Numbered from the stretch's first letter, positions 17,531 through 24,714 are shown. The stretch: DNA of 64,000 nucleotides from Halalkaliarchaeum sp. AArc-CO (GCF_024972735.1 NZ_CP087723.1:1860001-1924000), one strand, 5' to 3'. Notes: generated by a model from the letters alone, not told the origin. Numbers and translations: made by a program.

Positions 17531-18790
17531 GTGTCGAATCAAGTCGTCACTCGGACCATCAAAGCGAGTATCGACAACCCCTCGCAAGTCCGTGACGATC
17601 TCGATTCGCATGGCTTCGCCGCCAGCAAACTGTGGAACGTCGGGCGATGGACAATTCAGCGCGTCTGGGACGCTATCGGTCACATTCCAGACGCCGACGA
17701 GTTGTGTTCGTATCTCAAATACCACGACCGCTACGCGGATTTGCACTCTCAATCCAGTCAGCGAGTTCTTCAAGAACTCGGTGAAGCGTTCACATCATGG
17801 TACGAACAGGATGACCCCGACGCGAATCCGCCCGGCTACCGCAAGCATGGCGATGAACATCCACGCTCAACGGTGACGTGGAAAAATCAGGGCTTCAAAC
17901 TCGACACGCAATACGACCGTGTTCGGCTCTCCAAGGGGACGAATATGAAAGAGTCGCGGTACGCCGCTGACTACATTCTCTGTGAATACACGCCACAGAC
18001 AGACCGGACGCTGGCTGATGCCGAAAGCGTCCAGACTGTGCGTGCGGTCTGGAACGGCCAGCGGTGGGAACTGCATTTCGTCTGCAAGATGCGGGTTGAC
18101 TCACCGGAGACACCCGGTGAGAAGACAGCAGGGATCGACCTCGGCATCTGCAACACAGCCGCAGTCTCGCTTGGAGACGAGACGCTGCTGTATCCAGGGA
18201 ATGCCCTGAAAGAAGACGCGCACTACTTCCGACACGAAGAGTACGATACGGAAGGCGAGAACGGCCCCAGCCAGAAAGCACAGTGGGCCCGCCGGAAGAA
18301 ATCACGGCGACAAGACCACTTCCTGCACGCACTGTCGAAAGACATTGTAGCCCAGTGTGTGCAACACGGCGTCGGTACGATCGCAGTTGGGCATCCAAAA
18401 GAGATTCGTGCTGATACAGACTGGGGACGCCACGGCAACAAACGGTTGCACGACTGGGCGTTCGAGACGCTTCTCAGTCACATCGAGTACAAGGCCGAAG
18501 AGCGCGGGATCGACGTAGAGCGGGTCGATGAAGCGGGATTGAAAACGTCGAAAACGTGTTGTCAGTGTGGGACGGTAGCCGACTCAAACCGTGTTGAACG
18601 TGGGCTGTACGTCTGTGAGGAGTGTGGTCTGGTCGCCAATAGCGATTTAAACGGGGCGGAGAATATGCGAGCGACGGTAACTCCAAATCCTGGAGAGGAT
18701 AGGAGTAACGGCTGTTTGGCACAGCCATCGGTACGCCTGTTCGACACATCCACGGGGCGAGTAGCCCCACAAGAACAGGTCGTCCCGTAA
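17531..18790 (+). CDS. tnpB: RNA-guided endonuclease TnpB (IS1341 type)
   Basis: 419 residues from GTG 17531, preceded by an AT-rich TATA-like aattaaaaatatc. The RuvC-like active site is complete: Asp203 in GIDLGI, Glu291 in VGHPKEIR and Asp372 in NSDLNGAEN. The zinc finger CxxC (343/346) and CxxC (362/365) is also intact. TnpB cuts DNA guided by an omega RNA transcribed from the element's right end, at sites bearing the TAM. It favours retention of the element by cutting the empty donor site. Nothing suggests inactivation. It is inserted in the SWIM gene on the opposite strand. Confidence 0.93.
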   Translation: MSNQVVTRTIKASIDNPSQVRDDLDSHGFAASKLWNVGRWTIQRVWDAIGHIPDADELCSYLKYHDRYADLHSQSSQRVLQELGEAFTSWYEQDDPDANPPGYRKHGDEHPRSTVTWKNQGFKLDTQYDRVRLSKGTNMKESRYAADYILCEYTPQTDRTLADAESVQTVRAVWNGQRWELHFVCKMRVDSPETPGEKTAGIDLGICNTAAVSLGDETLLYPGNALKEDAHYFRHEEYDTEGENGPSQKAQWARRKKSRRQDHFLHALSKDIVAQCVQHGVGTIAVGHPKEIRADTDWGRHGNKRLHDWAFETLLSHIEYKAEERGIDVERVDEAGLKTSKTCCQCGTVADSNRVERGLYVCEECGLVANSDLNGAENMRATVTPNPGEDRSNGCLAQPSVRLFDTSTGRVAPQEQVVP

Positions 18791-18860
18791 ACCCTAATAT
18801 CCCACCGTGGGAATCCTTGCGCTTCAGCGCGGGGAGGATGTCAAGACGGCTGTCACGGTA
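18650..18860 (+). ncRNA. Probable TnpB omega RNA (scaffold at right end, guide from flank)
   Basis: The region from the tnpB 3' part to the right boundary at 18844 should encode the scaffold. Two stems are visible at the end: CCCACCGTGGG at 18801-18811, and CCTTGCGC pairing with GCGCGGGG around TTCA at 18815-18834. The guide would be the host sequence just outside, beginning gacggctgtcacggta at 18845. The 5' end is not determinable, so the left coordinate is approximate. Confidence 0.55.
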
Positions 18861-18970
18861 CTGTTGACGCGATGAATTTCCCTGATCCGGCCCTCTGCGA
18901 GGTAGTTCTCGCCGCGCTCATAGACCGCGTCCGTACAGAGTTCGCGAACGTCGTCCACGGTCACGTCCAT
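18845..18970 (-). pseudogene. SWIM zinc-finger protein gene, N-terminal part
   Basis: From ATG 18970 this encodes MDVTVDDVRELCTDAVYERGENYLAEGRIREIHRVNSTVTAV, the conserved lead-in of haloarchaeal SWIM proteins. It then runs into the IS element, where six foreign codons (LTSSPR) end in a stop at 18824-18826. A longer frame from 19075 adds 35 residues and is less likely. The promoter side is intact, so a 48-residue truncated peptide may still be made. Confidence 0.85.
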
Positions 18971-19063
18971 GTACAGGAGAGATATTCCGTCGCGAACCCG
19001 AAAAATCGATGCGTCGTACAGTTCTTTCGTGTCACTCGGATCACTCTCGCTTTCGTTCCGCAT

Positions 19064-19133
19064 CGTAACGGTCAACCTCTCAAAAAACAGCGTTATCCCG
19101 ATGCTGTATGGCGATTAACCTAGTACGGGCGCG
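19064..19133. repeat. Flank repeat, copy 1 (ends in tRNA-Arg 3'-end bases)
   Basis: About 70 bases, including aaaaaacagcgttatcccga and the stretch to cgggcgcg. They match 20045-20118 at roughly 80 percent with small gaps. It ends in GGGCGCG (19127-19133), the last seven bases of the tRNA-Arg gene seen on the opposite strand. It looks like an old copy of the sequence that lay 3' of the tRNA. Confidence 0.7.
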
Positions 19134-19229
19134 CGTTACCGCCGGTAACGAATCGTCCTTTCAGGCCTGTGCCGCCTGATTTCGGACAGTTCAGATCGGG
19201 GCCAGAACGTGGTTCGCGAACCAAGAGCG

Positions 19230-19403
19230 ATGAGGCTCGAACCACTCAACCCGGAAACCGGAGTAGAACTGTACCTCGCCGACCGCGAGACCGACGTGTC
19301 GAAGGCGACGCTGTACTCGCACAGCTCCCGCCTCGGTCACTTCATACGCTGGTGTGGTGAGGAAGAACTGAATAATTGTGCAGTAACGAAGATGCATCGG
19401 TAA
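19230..19403 (+). pseudogene. Tyrosine recombinase (integrase) remnant, N-terminal core-binding part
   Basis: From ATG 19230: MRLEPLNPETGVELYLADRETDVSKATLYSHSSRLGHFIRWCGEEELNN. This is the N-terminal SAM-like core-binding segment of haloarchaeal XerC/D-type phage integrases, normally about 330-400 residues. Similarity stops near 19376 and the frame closes at 19403. The catalytic domain with its R...HxxR...Y residues is absent. Together with the duplicated tRNA 3' ends on both sides it marks a decayed integrated element. Confidence 0.72.
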
Positions 19404-19452
19404 TCTCTATGCTCCCGTAATCGTTATTGCTACACAATTTCAACACAGCTGT

Positions 19453-19731
19453 ATGTCCGAAGCTAGTTCACCGCCTGAAAAAACGACTGTCAACATCCGA
19501 ATCACGGAGACGTTTCTCTCCGATGTCGACGCAACGTGGGAAGACCTCGGATACAACAGCCGTAGCGAGTTCGTCCGCGACGTCCTTCGTGACGCGGTCA
19601 AGCATCCCGAGTTCAACCGTGCGGATCTCAAGGCGATCGCTGCGAGCGAGGTCGACATTCAAGAGGGCCGAACACACTCCAGCGAGGAGATCAAAGCGGA
19701 GTACGGTCGTGACGATGCAAACGAGCGATGA
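19453..19731 (+). CDS. Ribbon-helix-helix antitoxin
   Basis: 92 residues. KTTVNIRITETFLSDVDATWEDLGYNSRSEFVRDVLRDAVKHPEFN (about 13-58) is a ribbon-helix-helix DNA-binding fold: one beta strand with alternating residues and two helices. The remaining tail is charged and would cover the toxin. TATA-like gttattgc is centred 27 bases upstream. The stop overlaps the next start by four bases (ATGA at 19728-19731), the usual coupling of toxin-antitoxin pairs. It would repress its own operon and neutralise the toxin. Confidence 0.85.
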   Translation: MSEASSPPEKTTVNIRITETFLSDVDATWEDLGYNSRSEFVRDVLRDAVKHPEFNRADLKAIAASEVDIQEGRTHSSEEIKAEYGRDDANER

Positions 19732-20009
19732 GCGAGGAGTGGGACTGGCAGCTCACTGATCGGTCGAAGCGACAATTCGACGCACTCGACGAATACGCTC
19801 GCGATCGGATCATCTCCAAGCTTGAGGAAGTTGTCACCGATCAATGGCGGGAGCCAACGGACCACCTCGAACCGCTTGCGGGAGCCCCACATCAGAAGCT
19901 TCGGGTCGGACAGTTCCGGCTCGGCTGCCGCGCTGATCGTGACCAACGAGTACTGTACGTGGTCGCGATCAGAAAACGGGGAGGCAACGCGTACAGAGGC
20001 GACGATTGA
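19728..20009 (+). CDS. RelE/ParE-type toxin
   Basis: 93 residues with the RelE/ParE plan: WQLTDRSKRQFDALDEYARDRIISKLEEVV (two antiparallel helices), then EPLAGAPHQKLRVGQFRLGCRADRDQRVLYVVAIRKRGGNAYR (a four-strand sheet with the conserved KLRVG.FR and R..YVV..RKR elements). RelE members cut mRNA on the ribosome and ParE members poison gyrase; the sequence does not settle which. It is translationally coupled to the RHH antitoxin upstream. Confidence 0.83.
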   Translation: MSEEWDWQLTDRSKRQFDALDEYARDRIISKLEEVVTDQWREPTDHLEPLAGAPHQKLRVGQFRLGCRADRDQRVLYVVAIRKRGGNAYRGDD

Positions 20010-20044
20010 GTTCGGTTTCGCCCACGTTTATTTTGCGTTCGTCA

Positions 20045-20118
20045 CGTAGCGCAACGCTCAACCTCGCAAAAACAGTAACACCCCGACGCTGTACGGCGAT
20101 TAGGCTGCTACGGGCGCG
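20045..20118. repeat. Flank repeat, copy 2 (ends in tRNA-Arg 3'-end bases)
   Basis: Second copy of the repeat described at 19064-19133. Its end merges with a 14-base copy of the tRNA-Arg 3' end at 20112-20125 (GGGCGCGACGGGAT). Confidence 0.7.
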
Positions 20119-20244
20119 ACGGGATCCCCGTGAGCGGGGCGAGGGGCGACCACCGGGAGCCCCTCGGAAAGCGAACGGGGGTAAGTCGCGCCCGTGAGTG
20201 AGCTGCGAGGTCGAACGGAGTGAGACCTCGAAAAGCGAACGAAC
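20119..20244. other. Hairpin-rich spacer between tRNA 3'-end copies
   Basis: No gene. Several strong stems are present: gaggggc with gcccctc around 20141-20166, and CGAGGTC with GACCTCG (20206-20212 and 20224-20230) around the loop GAACGGAGTGA. That loop differs by one base from the loop of the tRNA-linked units, but on the other strand. Confidence 0.6.
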
Positions 20245-20356
20245 GGGCGCGACGGGATTTGAACCAGAACCAGACGTGCTCGCTTCGCTGCGCGCGACTG
20301 GTAGGGTTCAAATCCCTGGATACCGCTTTCGTCCTCACTTCGTTCGGACAGAAAGC
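20245..20356 (-). repeat. tRNA-linked repeat unit next to tRNA-Arg, 112 bp
   Basis: The unit opens with 21 bases (20245-20265) identical to the last 21 bases of the adjoining tRNA-Arg (20357-20377). It then has the core GAACCAGACGTGCTCGCT (20267-20284), GCGCGACTGGTAGG (20292-20305), an inverted T-arm copy TTCAAATCCCT (20307-20317), and a terminal hairpin. In the hairpin CGCTTTC-GTCC pairs with GGAC-a-GAAAGCG around the loop TCACTTCGTTC (20335-20345). The same architecture recurs at tRNA-Lys. Confidence 0.88.
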
Positions 20357-20428
20357 GGGCGCGACGGGATTTGAACCCGCGGCATCTTGGTCCGGAACCA
20401 AGTGCTCTGTCCGCTGAGCTACGCGCCC
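20357..20428 (-). tRNA. tRNA-Arg (CCG)
   Basis: 72 bases without an encoded CCA. Acceptor GGGCGCG pairs with CGCGCCC; the D arm has GCTC...GAGC; the anticodon arm is CTTGG-TTCCGGA-CCAAG with anticodon CCG; the T arm is GCGGG-TTCAAAT-CCCGT (one G-T pair). No intron. It is the likely attachment site for the duplicated 3' ends downstream of it. Confidence 0.96.
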
Positions 20429-20523
20429 TCACGCCGCGATATCACCGCCGTGCGTTTAACGCTTCTGACTCGCTCCGACAGTCGCCTGACGGAACCGCGA
20501 TCCCCACCCGAGAAAACCGACGG

Positions 20524-21177
20524 TCACTCCCCGTCGAAGTACGCGGAGAGAGCCTCCACAAGGATCTCGTCGGGGTCAGTGTCCTCCATCGACGCCCGCC
20601 GCCTGAGCTCCACGTACGTGTCCTCCGGTAGCGTCACCCTAACCTCGCCGAGCGTGACGTCCCGTTCCCGGAGCACCTCCGCGATCGGCCGCCCGTCGTT
20701 CACCTCCGAGGCGATCGCCCGGACTTCCCTGACGGTGAGTCCGCCATCGAGGATCGCAAACGCAAGCAGGTACCGCGCCTCCCCGGACACCCGGGCGACG
20801 TGTTTGGCCGCGCTGGGAGCGATCTCCCCGCGGGCGACGTGCCGCCGGATCGACTGCGGGAGCGCGTGCACCCGGGCCCACTTCCGGATGAACGCCACCG
20901 ACACCTCATCGCCGGCACGCTCGGCCGCCGCCGTGTAGGAGTCCAGCCCGCGAACGAGCGCCGCACAGGCTGCCGCCCCCCGGAGCATCAACACGTGGTC
21001 GTCGCCGATGGCGTCGTTCGCGAACTCCCGGACGGTGCGCGCGGCCGCCGCCAGGTCGTCCGGATCGTCCGGATCGAACCCGACCGCCTCCGCGGCTCGC
21101 TCGCCGGTGACGGCCGGGTCCGAGCGCACGACCGGCTCCCCGACCGGCTCCTCGCGATCGGCTTCCCTGTCGGTCAT
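20524..21177 (-). CDS. DUF7119-type haloarchaeal protein (HTH plus RHH-like tail)
   Basis: 217 residues from ATG 21177, beginning MTDREADREEPVGEPVVRSDPAVTGERAAEAVGFDPDD. The middle (GDEVSVAFIRKWARVHALPQSIRRHVARGEIAPSAAKHVARVSGEARYLLA) resembles the ParB/Noc-type helix-turn-helix bundle. The end (VRVTLPEDTYVELRRRASMEDTDPDEILVEALSAYF) resembles a ribbon-helix-helix. Both suggest DNA binding. I recall this as a conserved haloarchaeal family without known function. A TATA-like CGTTTTACTG lies about 30 bases upstream. Confidence 0.78.
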   Translation of the reverse strand: MTDREADREEPVGEPVVRSDPAVTGERAAEAVGFDPDDPDDLAAAARTVREFANDAIGDDHVLMLRGAAACAALVRGLDSYTAAAERAGDEVSVAFIRKWARVHALPQSIRRHVARGEIAPSAAKHVARVSGEARYLLAFAILDGGLTVREVRAIASEVNDGRPIAEVLRERDVTLGEVRVTLPEDTYVELRRRASMEDTDPDEILVEALSAYFDGE

Positions 21178-21309
21178 TGGCACAGCCAGGGGATCCAGAC
21201 AGTAAAACGTCTCGCGAGAGGCAAGCGTCGCAACGATCGATGACGCTGTGGCTGACGTCAGTCGAGGCCGAACGCGACGCTTTTGCCGTCCCATCTCCTG
21301 AAACGGGAC

Positions 21310-21849
21310 ATGAACGAACTCCCCGAACGCGTCCGACGCGCGTTCCGCGACCACTCCGCGTTCGAACCGACGCCGGACCCCCACCAGTTCCGGTACACGA
21401 CGACCCCCTTCGAGGCGACCGTCGAACCTACCGCGTCCGGGACGGGCGAGGACGCCGTGGTCACCTTTCACCTGACAGTCCGGGTGCCGATGCTCGACGA
21501 GGTCACCGGCGATCACGTGGCCGACGTCGTCGAGGACGGCTGGTACGAGACGTTCGAACTCCGCGTTGCAGACGTCGGCGGCGTCCTGAAAGCCGACCGC
21601 GACGTCTCCCCGTCGGTTCGGCGGTCGATCGACGACGAGGAAACCCGGATCGCCGTCGTGGAAGCGAGTCTTGAAGATCGGAACGTCCGTCGGGGCGTCG
21701 GCGACGCCGCCGCGATCGCTGACTACGTCGAGGGAACCTACGTCCAGGGGATCATCCCCGGATACGACTACGAATCCCCAGTCTCCGAGATCCTCTCGGA
21801 CGCGCACGCGACGGGTGGAAGCGACGAGACGTCCTATCCCGCCGAGTAA
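21310..21849 (+). CDS. DUF5813-type haloarchaeal protein
   Basis: 179 residues from ATG 21310 (MNELPERVRRAFRDHSAFEPTPDPHQFRYTTTPFEATVEP). The in-frame start at 21283 would lie at or before the promoter. It is an acidic soluble protein with alternating strands (DAVVTFHLTVRVPMLDEV) and a C-terminal helical part (VRRGVGDAAAIADYVEGTYVQGIIPGYDYESPVSEIL). It is conserved across haloarchaea as I remember it, but of unknown function. It runs divergently from the DUF7119-type gene. Confidence 0.78.
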   Translation: MNELPERVRRAFRDHSAFEPTPDPHQFRYTTTPFEATVEPTASGTGEDAVVTFHLTVRVPMLDEVTGDHVADVVEDGWYETFELRVADVGGVLKADRDVSPSVRRSIDDEETRIAVVEASLEDRNVRRGVGDAAAIADYVEGTYVQGIIPGYDYESPVSEILSDAHATGGSDETSYPAE

Positions 21850-21921
21850 CCGGATCCTCGTCGTGCTCGCACGGGCGACCGTGGCGAAACGCCTTTGCCG
21901 TCGGCCGCGATATCGCCGGGT

Positions 21922-22056
21922 ATGATAACCGATCTGGACCTGGTCTTTATTTTCCTGCTGTTGTTCCTGCTGGGGTTGTTCTTCTTCGGATACCTCCTGG
22001 TCCGCCGGACGCTGATGGGGCTCCGGGAGGGCTACCGCGACGGTCAGCAACGGTGA
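21922..22056 (+). CDS. 44-residue membrane protein upstream of the phosphate transporter
   Basis: The frame reads MITDLDLVFIFLLLFLLGLFFFGYLLVRRTLMGLREGYRDGQQR: one membrane helix with a basic cytoplasmic tail. It ends four bases before the ATG of the Pit gene, so the two are cotranscribed and probably coupled. Its size and placement fit a small accessory subunit of the transporter; that role is inference. I believe haloarchaeal relatives exist (DUF7859-type). Confidence 0.78.
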   Translation: MITDLDLVFIFLLLFLLGLFFFGYLLVRRTLMGLREGYRDGQQR

Positions 22057-22060
22057 CCTG

Positions 22061-23257
22061 ATGATCGGGATCGAAGCAGCCGCGACCTTCCTGATCGCCG
22101 GGATCGCGAGCCTCTTTATGGCGTGGGCGATCGGCGCCGGCTCCTCGGGGTCGACGCCGTTCGCGCCGGCGGTCGGGGCGAACGCGATCTCGGTCCTCCG
22201 GGCCGGGCTGGTCGTGGGCGTGCTCGGCTTTCTCGGCGCCGTCCTCCAGGGTGCGAACGTGACCGAGGCAGTGGGCACGGAGCTGATCGGCGGAGTTACC
22301 CTCACCGCAACCGCGGCGATCGTCGCGCTCGTCGTCGCGGCCACACTGGTCGCCGTCGGCGTGTTCAGCGGCTATCCGATCGCCACCGCCTTCACCGTCA
22401 CCGGCGCGGTCGTCGGTGTCGGGCTCGCACTCGGTGGCGACCCCGCCTGGGCGAAGTACGCAGAGATCCTTGCGCTGTGGATCCTCACCCCCTTCGTCGG
22501 CGGCGGGGTCGCCTATGGCACCGTCAAACTGCTCGACGCCAAGTGGCTCGACGAACGTCGGGTGACGGCCGCCCTCGCCGGGGTCGTCGGCGCCGTTCTG
22601 GCCAACGTCGGCTTCGCCGTGCTCGGGCCGGCGGGCGAGGACGGCTCGATCGCCGAGACACTCGCGGCGTCGGTCTCGCTGCCGAGCGCCGCGGGGATCG
22701 ACCTCGGCGTGCCGGCGGCGACGCTCGGAGTCGCCCTGCTTGCGGCGGGACTCCTCGGCGCGGATCTGCGACGCGATTTCGTGGGTGGACAGCGTCGATT
22801 TCTCCTCGTAATGGGGGGGCTCGTCGCATTTTCGGCCGGCGGGTCGCAGGTCGGGCTCGCCATCGGCCCGCTCGTGCCGCTGTTCGACGGCAGCGGGGTT
22901 CCCCTCTGGGCGCTTTTGTTCGGGGGTGGGTTCGGCCTGCTGCTCGGGTCCTGGACCGGCGCCCCGCGGATGATCAAGGCGATCGCCCAAGATTACGCCT
23001 CGATGGGGCCCCGTCGGTCGATTGCAGCGCTGATCCCGTCGTTTGCGATCGCCCAGACCGCCGTCGCGTTCGGCATTCCGGTCTCGTTCAACGAGATCAT
23101 CGTCTCGGCGATCGTCGGCGCCGGCTACGCTGCCGGCCAGGCCGGCGTGTCGCGCCGGAAGATGGGGTACACCGTCCTCGCGTGGGTCGGCTCGCTCGCG
23201 CTTGCGCTCGCGCTCGGGTTCGGGATCTTCTCGGTAGCCGAACTGATCTTCGCATAG
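22061..23257 (+). CDS. pit: Inorganic phosphate transporter, PiT family
   Basis: 398 residues with about ten membrane helices in two homologous halves. The PiT signature appears as FMAWAIGAGSSGSTPFAPAVGANAIS near the N-terminus and again as SFNEIIVSAIVGAGYAAGQAGVSRRKMGYTVLAWV near the C-terminus. The family imports phosphate with Na+ or H+. There is no PhoU or chlorite-dismutase-like fusion. It forms a unit with the 44-residue membrane protein upstream. Confidence 0.9.
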   Translation: MIGIEAAATFLIAGIASLFMAWAIGAGSSGSTPFAPAVGANAISVLRAGLVVGVLGFLGAVLQGANVTEAVGTELIGGVTLTATAAIVALVVAATLVAVGVFSGYPIATAFTVTGAVVGVGLALGGDPAWAKYAEILALWILTPFVGGGVAYGTVKLLDAKWLDERRVTAALAGVVGAVLANVGFAVLGPAGEDGSIAETLAASVSLPSAAGIDLGVPAATLGVALLAAGLLGADLRRDFVGGQRRFLLVMGGLVAFSAGGSQVGLAIGPLVPLFDGSGVPLWALLFGGGFGLLLGSWTGAPRMIKAIAQDYASMGPRRSIAALIPSFAIAQTAVAFGIPVSFNEIIVSAIVGAGYAAGQAGVSRRKMGYTVLAWVGSLALALALGFGIFSVAELIFA

Positions 23258-23308
23258 TTCGCTTGCTCGGCACGAACTCACCGAACAGAGCTGAATGCCA
23301 CGAAGGTG

Positions 23309-24691
23309 CTAGTCTTCGACTTCCACGGTCGCGTCCTCCTCGTCACCGTCGCCCGGCCGCTCGTGGATGACGATCCGGGCGAGTTTGATCCGGGTGTTGT
23401 CGACCTCCTCGATCCGGATCGTGATCCCGTCGTACTCGATCTCCTCGCTCTCTTCGACTAGCCGTCCAACCCGATTGAAGATAAAGCCCGCGAGCGTCTC
23501 GAACTCCTCGCCTTCGGGGATCTCCAGCTCGAGTGCCTCGTTCACCTCGTCGATGTTCACCTCGCCGCGAACCAGCGCCTCGTCGTCGTCGACGAACTCG
23601 ATCGGCTCCTCCTCGTCGCCCTCGAGGATGTCCCCGACGATCTCCTCGACCATGTCCTCGAGCGTGATCAATCCCTCGGTGGTCCCGAACTCGTCGATGA
23701 CGATCACCATCTGGAGCCGGTTGTCCTGCATCTCCTCGAGCAGTTCGTCGGCGTTCTTGCTTTCGGGAACGTGCAGTGTCGGTTTCACGACCCGCGTGAG
23801 CGAGGGTTCGCCCTCGCTGTATCGCTGCTCCCTGACCAGGTCGCGGACGGTGACGATGCCGACGATGTTGTCGAGGTTCCCCTCATACACCGGCACGCGC
23901 TCGTGGTCGGACTGGATGCACGTCTCGATCGCCTCCTCGACCGTCGCGTCCCGTGGTACGGCAGTCACGTCGAGTCGCGGCGTCATCACCTCCTTCGCGA
24001 TGGTGTTGTTGAACCGGAAGATCCGGTCGAGCATCTCCCGTTCCTCTTCCTCGATGACGCCTTCGCGCTCCCCGGTCTCGATGAGGTCCTGGATCTCGTC
24101 GCGAGTGATGTACGTCGACTCGATCGCGGCCCGCCCGCCGGTGATCCTGTTGATCGCCTGCGTGAGGTGATCGAAGACAATCACCAGCGGCAACAGCACG
24201 TACTCGGAGTACTTGAGAGGCCGAGAGATCCGCAGCGCCCACGATTCGGTGTGCTCAACCGCGTACGACTTCGGCGCGGTCTCCGCGAACAGCAACACCA
24301 GCGCTGTGATACCGAACGTCGTCGCCAGCACGGCTTGTCCCTCACTCATGTAGATCGCGAAAAGTGTCGTCGCGATCGCGGACATCGCGATGTTGACGAT
24401 GTTGTTGCCCACGAGGATCGTCACCAGCAGTCTGTGGGGGTTGTCCTTGAGGTGCTGGACCGTCTTTGCCCCTTTGACACCCTCGTTGACGAGCGTGTCG
24501 ACCCGGTGACGAGGGAGCGAGAACATCGCGATTTCCGAAGACGAGAAGAAGGCGGACAGCCCGAGCAACACCAGGATCGCGATGCTGCCCAGGATCGTTA
24601 TCGTGGTCGGGTCCGATCCCATTAGCTGGAGGACGGCCGGTGAATCACCAACCACTGCAGGCGCAAACGAAGTCGGCAGCGACAAGCCCAT
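23309..24691 (-). CDS. CNNM/CorC-type transporter (DUF21, CBS pair, CorC_HlyC)
   Basis: 460 residues in the standard order. A DUF21 membrane domain (about 30-215) contains LSAFFSSSEIAMFSL and TILVGNNIVNIAMSA. A CBS pair (about 225-345) contains MTPRLDVTAVPRDATVEEAIETCIQSDHERVPVYEG. The CorC_HlyC domain (about 360-445) follows, ending in a very acidic tail. Relatives export Mg2+ and/or Na+ with Mg-ATP sensing by the CBS pair. The TATA box TTAATTTT at 24715-24722 is centred 28 bases before the ATG. Confidence 0.92.
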   Translation of the reverse strand: MGLSLPTSFAPAVVGDSPAVLQLMGSDPTTITILGSIAILVLLGLSAFFSSSEIAMFSLPRHRVDTLVNEGVKGAKTVQHLKDNPHRLLVTILVGNNIVNIAMSAIATTLFAIYMSEGQAVLATTFGITALVLLFAETAPKSYAVEHTESWALRISRPLKYSEYVLLPLVIVFDHLTQAINRITGGRAAIESTYITRDEIQDLIETGEREGVIEEEEREMLDRIFRFNNTIAKEVMTPRLDVTAVPRDATVEEAIETCIQSDHERVPVYEGNLDNIVGIVTVRDLVREQRYSEGEPSLTRVVKPTLHVPESKNADELLEEMQDNRLQMVIVIDEFGTTEGLITLEDMVEEIVGDILEGDEEEPIEFVDDDEALVRGEVNIDEVNEALELEIPEGEEFETLAGFIFNRVGRLVEESEEIEYDGITIRIEEVDNTRIKLARIVIHERPGDGDEEDATVEVED

Positions 24692-24714
24692 ACCGTTAGC
24701 CCTTCCCGGGCGGG

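Larger units (their letters stand above)
17387..18844 (+). mobile_element. IS200/IS605-family element, IS1341-type (tnpB only), 1458 bp
   Basis: The ends are fixed by reconstruction. Deleting 17387-18844 rejoins the two SWIM gene halves in frame without losing or gaining a base and leaves no target duplication, as expected for this family. A hairpin with a TTCA loop lies near each end (17405-17426 and 18813-18834). Both contain GCTTCAGCGCGGGGA, and the right end finishes GGATGTCAA. There is no tnpA transposase, so movement would need one supplied in trans. The single gene is a full-length tnpB. Confidence 0.9.

Noticed and set aside
17529-17876. Alternative frame starting at ATG 17529
   Set aside because: It lies inside tnpB in another frame and lacks family motifs; TnpB starts at the overlapping GTG 17531.
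20245-20356. Second tRNA or split-tRNA gene
   Set aside because: Only the last 21 bases of tRNA-Arg are present; there is no anticodon or D arm and the T stem cannot pair.
15287-20428. A complete defence island or provirus
   Set aside because: Only an ATPase, a toxin-antitoxin pair, an IS and an integrase remnant are seen; no capsid, replication or recognised multi-gene defence module is present.
20100-20432. Short overlapping frames (about 100 residues) across tRNA-Arg and its repeat unit
   Set aside because: They translate tRNA and hairpin sequence; a similar peptide appears at the tRNA-Lys repeats only because the DNA units are related.
21947-23281. 444-residue open frame on the minus strand
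   Set aside because: Antisense to the Pit transporter; made of charged low-complexity residues.
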